Shown: piece after piece, positions 61,860-64,000 of the stretch
Layout of the letters: each line of letters opens with the position of its first letter
How positions within the stretch are numbered: position 1 is the first letter of the stretch
Source of the DNA: Bacteroides ovatus
GTDB taxonomy: Bacteria > Bacteroidota > Bacteroidia > Bacteroidales > Bacteroidaceae
NCBI RefSeq assembly: GCF_001314995.1
Contig: NZ_CP012938.1
Coordinates: 1,240,001-1,304,000, forward strand
DNA length: 64,000 bases
Direction of reading: 5' to 3'
Notes under the pieces: generated by a model
Database searches by the model: none
The model's input: only the letters and a program-made list of their open reading frames with translations
Told to the model about the DNA's origin: nothing
Position numbers and translations under genes: made by a program

Positions 61860-63113
61860 TTATGAAAACAAAAGCATGATATTCAGTACTGAAACAATAA
61901 TGGCAATCGAATACAACACAAACGTGCTCCAACGACTATTGACATAATCTCCCATCACCTTTCGGGAAGACGTCAGTCCCACCTGCAAAAATACCGTGAA
62001 AGGTAATTGAATACTAAGTATCATCTGCGAAATAATCAATCCTTTGAAAGGATCTCCAATAAAGAAAATCAGCAATAAGGCAATTCCCAGAGATAAAAGG
62101 ACTCCTACCTGCGAGTGGCTGTCTTTGATATGATACGATTCACCGAAAATACCCGCAAAGATGGAACCTGCCGCCATTCCGCTCGTAATGGTGGATGAAA
62201 TACCCGCCATCAGCAATGCCAGTGCAAATACGATGGCAGCATTACTTCCCAACAAAGGTTCGAGCAATGACTTAGCCTGTTGCAGTTCCTCTACCTGAAT
62301 ACCGCTTTTAAAGAAAGTAGCGGCAGCCAGAAGAATCATGGCACTGTTAATCGCCCAGCCGACAATCATAGAGAAAAGAGTATCAAACAACTCATATTTC
62401 AAAACCTTCTTAATAGAAGCATCATCTTTCTTATTATATTCATGACTCTGTATCACCTCCGAATGAAGAAACAGATTATGAGGCATCACTACCGCTCCCA
62501 ACACACTCATGATAATCAGCATACTTCCTTTCGGAAAAGAAGGAGTCACCCACCCTGCTGTCGCAGCCGGCCAGTCTATTTCCACCAGAAACAGTTCGTA
62601 GATAAACGAAAGCCCGATAACAGAGACAAATGCAATGATGGAACGCTCTATCTTTTTATACGAATTAGTGAAAAGCATGATAGAGACAAAAAGCGTAGTC
62701 AACACAGCTCCCCATATAATAGGAATATCAAAGAGCATTTCCAACGCAATGGCACCTCCCAGAATTTCCGCTAAAGAAGTAGAAATCGACGCCAGTACCG
62801 CCGTACCAAGAATAGGTCGCGACACCCATTTGGGAGTGTATTTAGTGGCCGCCTCCGAAAGGCAAAGCCCGGTAACAATCCCCAGGTGGGCAACGTTGTG
62901 CTGAAGCACAATCAGCATAATAGTGGACAATGTAACCACCCAAAGTAAGGAATAGCCAAATTCGGAACCGGCGGCGAAGTTAGAAGCCCAGTTTCCCGGA
63001 TCAATAAATCCTACCGTAACCAGAAGCCCCGGACCAATATATTTAAAAACATCCAGTCCACCCAGATAGCGTTTATGATCTTTGCGTTTTAAGTCTTGAA
63101 AAATATTCTTCAT
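61860..63113 (-). CDS. Nramp-type Mn2+/Fe2+ transporter
   Basis: A 417-residue membrane protein with about eleven helices, the metal-binding DPGNWASN motif near residue 38 and MPHNLFLHSEVIQSHEY in helix 6. It is a proton-coupled divalent metal uptake system. A MntH name is plausible but not proven. Confidence 0.92.
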   Translation of the reverse strand: MKNIFQDLKRKDHKRYLGGLDVFKYIGPGLLVTVGFIDPGNWASNFAAGSEFGYSLLWVVTLSTIMLIVLQHNVAHLGIVTGLCLSEAATKYTPKWVSRPILGTAVLASISTSLAEILGGAIALEMLFDIPIIWGAVLTTLFVSIMLFTNSYKKIERSIIAFVSVIGLSFIYELFLVEIDWPAATAGWVTPSFPKGSMLIIMSVLGAVVMPHNLFLHSEVIQSHEYNKKDDASIKKVLKYELFDTLFSMIVGWAINSAMILLAAATFFKSGIQVEELQQAKSLLEPLLGSNAAIVFALALLMAGISSTITSGMAAGSIFAGIFGESYHIKDSHSQVGVLLSLGIALLLIFFIGDPFKGLIISQMILSIQLPFTVFLQVGLTSSRKVMGDYVNSRWSTFVLYSIAIIVSVLNIMLLFS

Positions 63114-63241
63114 TTTTGCATAATAGTTTTAACCTTACAAATATACTTATAAATAACGAGTGAAGGTCAATTTTAGTTCAAAATACCGACAAGTAAGTAA
63201 ACAACACCCGGATACTCCCCCTCTATGGATTCCCGCAAAAA

Positions 63242-63275
63242 AAGACCCTCGACAAAATAAATTGCCGAAGGTCTT
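63242..63275 (-). terminator. Terminator after the TSCPD gene
   Basis: AAGACCCTCGACAA (63242-63255) pairs with TTGCCGAAGGTCTT (62-75) with two G-T style mismatches, with A/T-rich flanks. It ends the leftward TSCPD transcript. Confidence 0.7.
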
Positions 63276-63312
63276 GAAAAATATCAAATTTTACAAAAAT
63301 AAAAGAAGTCGA

Positions 63313-63558
63313 TTAATATCCCATCTCATGTAATGCACGACACAATTGGTCAGGACATGAAGTCGGTCTGCCACCACAATGCACTCCTTCAAGTTTTGCA
63401 ATAACATCCGCTACCTTCATTCCTCTCACAAGGCGGGAAATACCTTGAAGGTTACCATTACATCCTCCCCAGAAAGCAACTTCTTTCACCACTCCATCTT
63501 CCACATTCAGTTCGATGTTGGTGCTGCAAGTTCCCTGGGTTCTATACACATATTCCAT
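63313..63558 (-). CDS. TSCPD domain protein (TIGR03905 type)
   Basis: The 81-residue product has GTCSTNIEL, GGCNGNLQGISRLVRG and the closing RPTSCPDQLCRAL, as in the ribonucleotide-reductase-linked TSCPD domain when free-standing. Probably metal binding; role unknown. It follows the YebC gene by 9 bases. Confidence 0.9.
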   Translation of the reverse strand: MEYVYRTQGTCSTNIELNVEDGVVKEVAFWGGCNGNLQGISRLVRGMKVADVIAKLEGVHCGGRPTSCPDQLCRALHEMGY

Positions 63559-63567
63559 AACCTTGTC

Positions 63568-64000
63568 TTATTCTCCCTCTTCCGGCTGCATATTGGTATA
63601 AACAGTCTGCACGTCGTCAAATTCTTCCAAACGTTCGATCATCTTATCCAATGTTTCGCGCTGTTCCGGAGTCACCTCTTTCATGTCGTTCGGGATATAA
63701 GTGAAGTCTCCACCGACATCTTCAAAGCCACACTCCTCCAGGTGTTTCTGAATAGCGGCATAGCTCTTGGGATTACCATAGATAGTGATTGTTCCTTCTT
63801 CATCATCCTCTTCGTATTCATCTTCCACATCATAATCGATCAGATCCAGAATCAGTTCTTCCATATCCAATCCGTCTTTCTTCTTGAAAGTGAATACACA
63901 TTTGTGGTCGAACAGGAACGCGAGAGATCCCATTGTACCGAGATTACCGCCAAACTTATTAAATACCGAACGAACGTCAGCCACCGTACGGGTTGTGTTA
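63568..64000 (-). CDS. YebC/PmpR-family regulator (5' end outside window)
   Basis: The frame continues through the right edge (NTTRTVADVRSVFNKFGGNLG), which is the YebC core. The visible part is the C-terminal two thirds, with an acidic loop (DVEDEYEEDDEEGTITIYG) typical of the family. YebC proteins act on transcription and on translation of proline-rich stretches. Coupled to the TSCPD gene. Confidence 0.93.
   Translation of the reverse strand, partial: NTTRTVADVRSVFNKFGGNLGTMGSLAFLFDHKCVFTFKKKDGLDMEELILDLIDYDVEDEYEEDDEEGTITIYGNPKSYAAIQKHLEECGFEDVGGDFTYIPNDMKEVTPEQRETLDKMIERLEEFDDVQTVYTNMQPEEGE

Noticed and set aside
1..64000. tRNA, rRNA, CRISPR array or antibiotic-resistance genes
   Set aside because: I looked for cloverleaf, repeat-spacer and resistance-gene patterns and saw none that can be supported.

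Overview
The window is Bacteroidales DNA, most likely Bacteroides or a close relative. The evidence is Bacteroides-type promoters (-7 box TAnnTTTG), a CTnDOT-class tra gene set and typical Bacteroides housekeeping genes. Positions 1 to about 45,500 are the right-hand part of an integrative conjugative element (ICE); its left end is outside the window. From about 45,640 to 64,000 is ordinary chromosome.

ICE layout from left to right: (1) a low-GC accessory operon on the + strand, with a membrane-anchored exonuclease VII large-subunit-like protein (cut by the window edge), a Y-family DNA polymerase and a YolD-like partner. (2) A long leftward block with PcfJ- and PcfK-like proteins, two small conserved proteins, a strongly structured leader (about 5976-6170), a lipoprotein, a zinc-ribbon protein, a secreted protein, a Toprim protein, an ArdC-like antirestriction protein and two scaffold-like proteins, one with a MutS-domain-I-like N terminus. 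(3) A + strand island with a glucosaminidase and a low-GC three-gene cassette (unknown protein, 60-aa peptide, XRE regulator). (4) The leftward transfer operon traA to traO, followed by the coupling protein and TraX. (5) The mob region (relaxase and accessory protein), a small membrane protein and the ICE tyrosine integrase next to the right end.

The ICE carries two lesions. traG (VirB4-type ATPase) is split just after its Walker A motif by a second element of about 9.3 kb, flanked by direct repeats CATGTGGAA at 26798 and 36096. That element has its own tyrosine integrase, two helix-turn-helix proteins, a MobV-type relaxase, a hairpin-rich probable oriT and two cargo pairs (SDR oxidoreductase plus SecD-P1-like protein; membrane protein plus pentapeptide-like protein). 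Separately, traO has an amber codon exactly after its signal peptide. The resident ICE is therefore probably unable to transfer itself, although relaxase, coupling protein, integrase and most tra genes are intact.

The chromosomal part holds ppdK, an RlmD-type rRNA methyltransferase, an RluA-type pseudouridine synthase, a B12-binding radical SAM protein, methionine aminopeptidase and rmuC, a cation/proton antiporter, lepA, small conserved genes, yjbQ, exonuclease III, an Nramp transporter, a TSCPD protein and a YebC-family regulator cut by the right edge. Several clear bidirectional terminators separate these units.

The most novel-looking items are the nested-helix leader RNA with a competing fold, the traG-splitting nested element with a duplicated left-end motif and an outward promoter, and the unknown cassettes at 13.9-15.2 kb and 28.9-30.8 kb.
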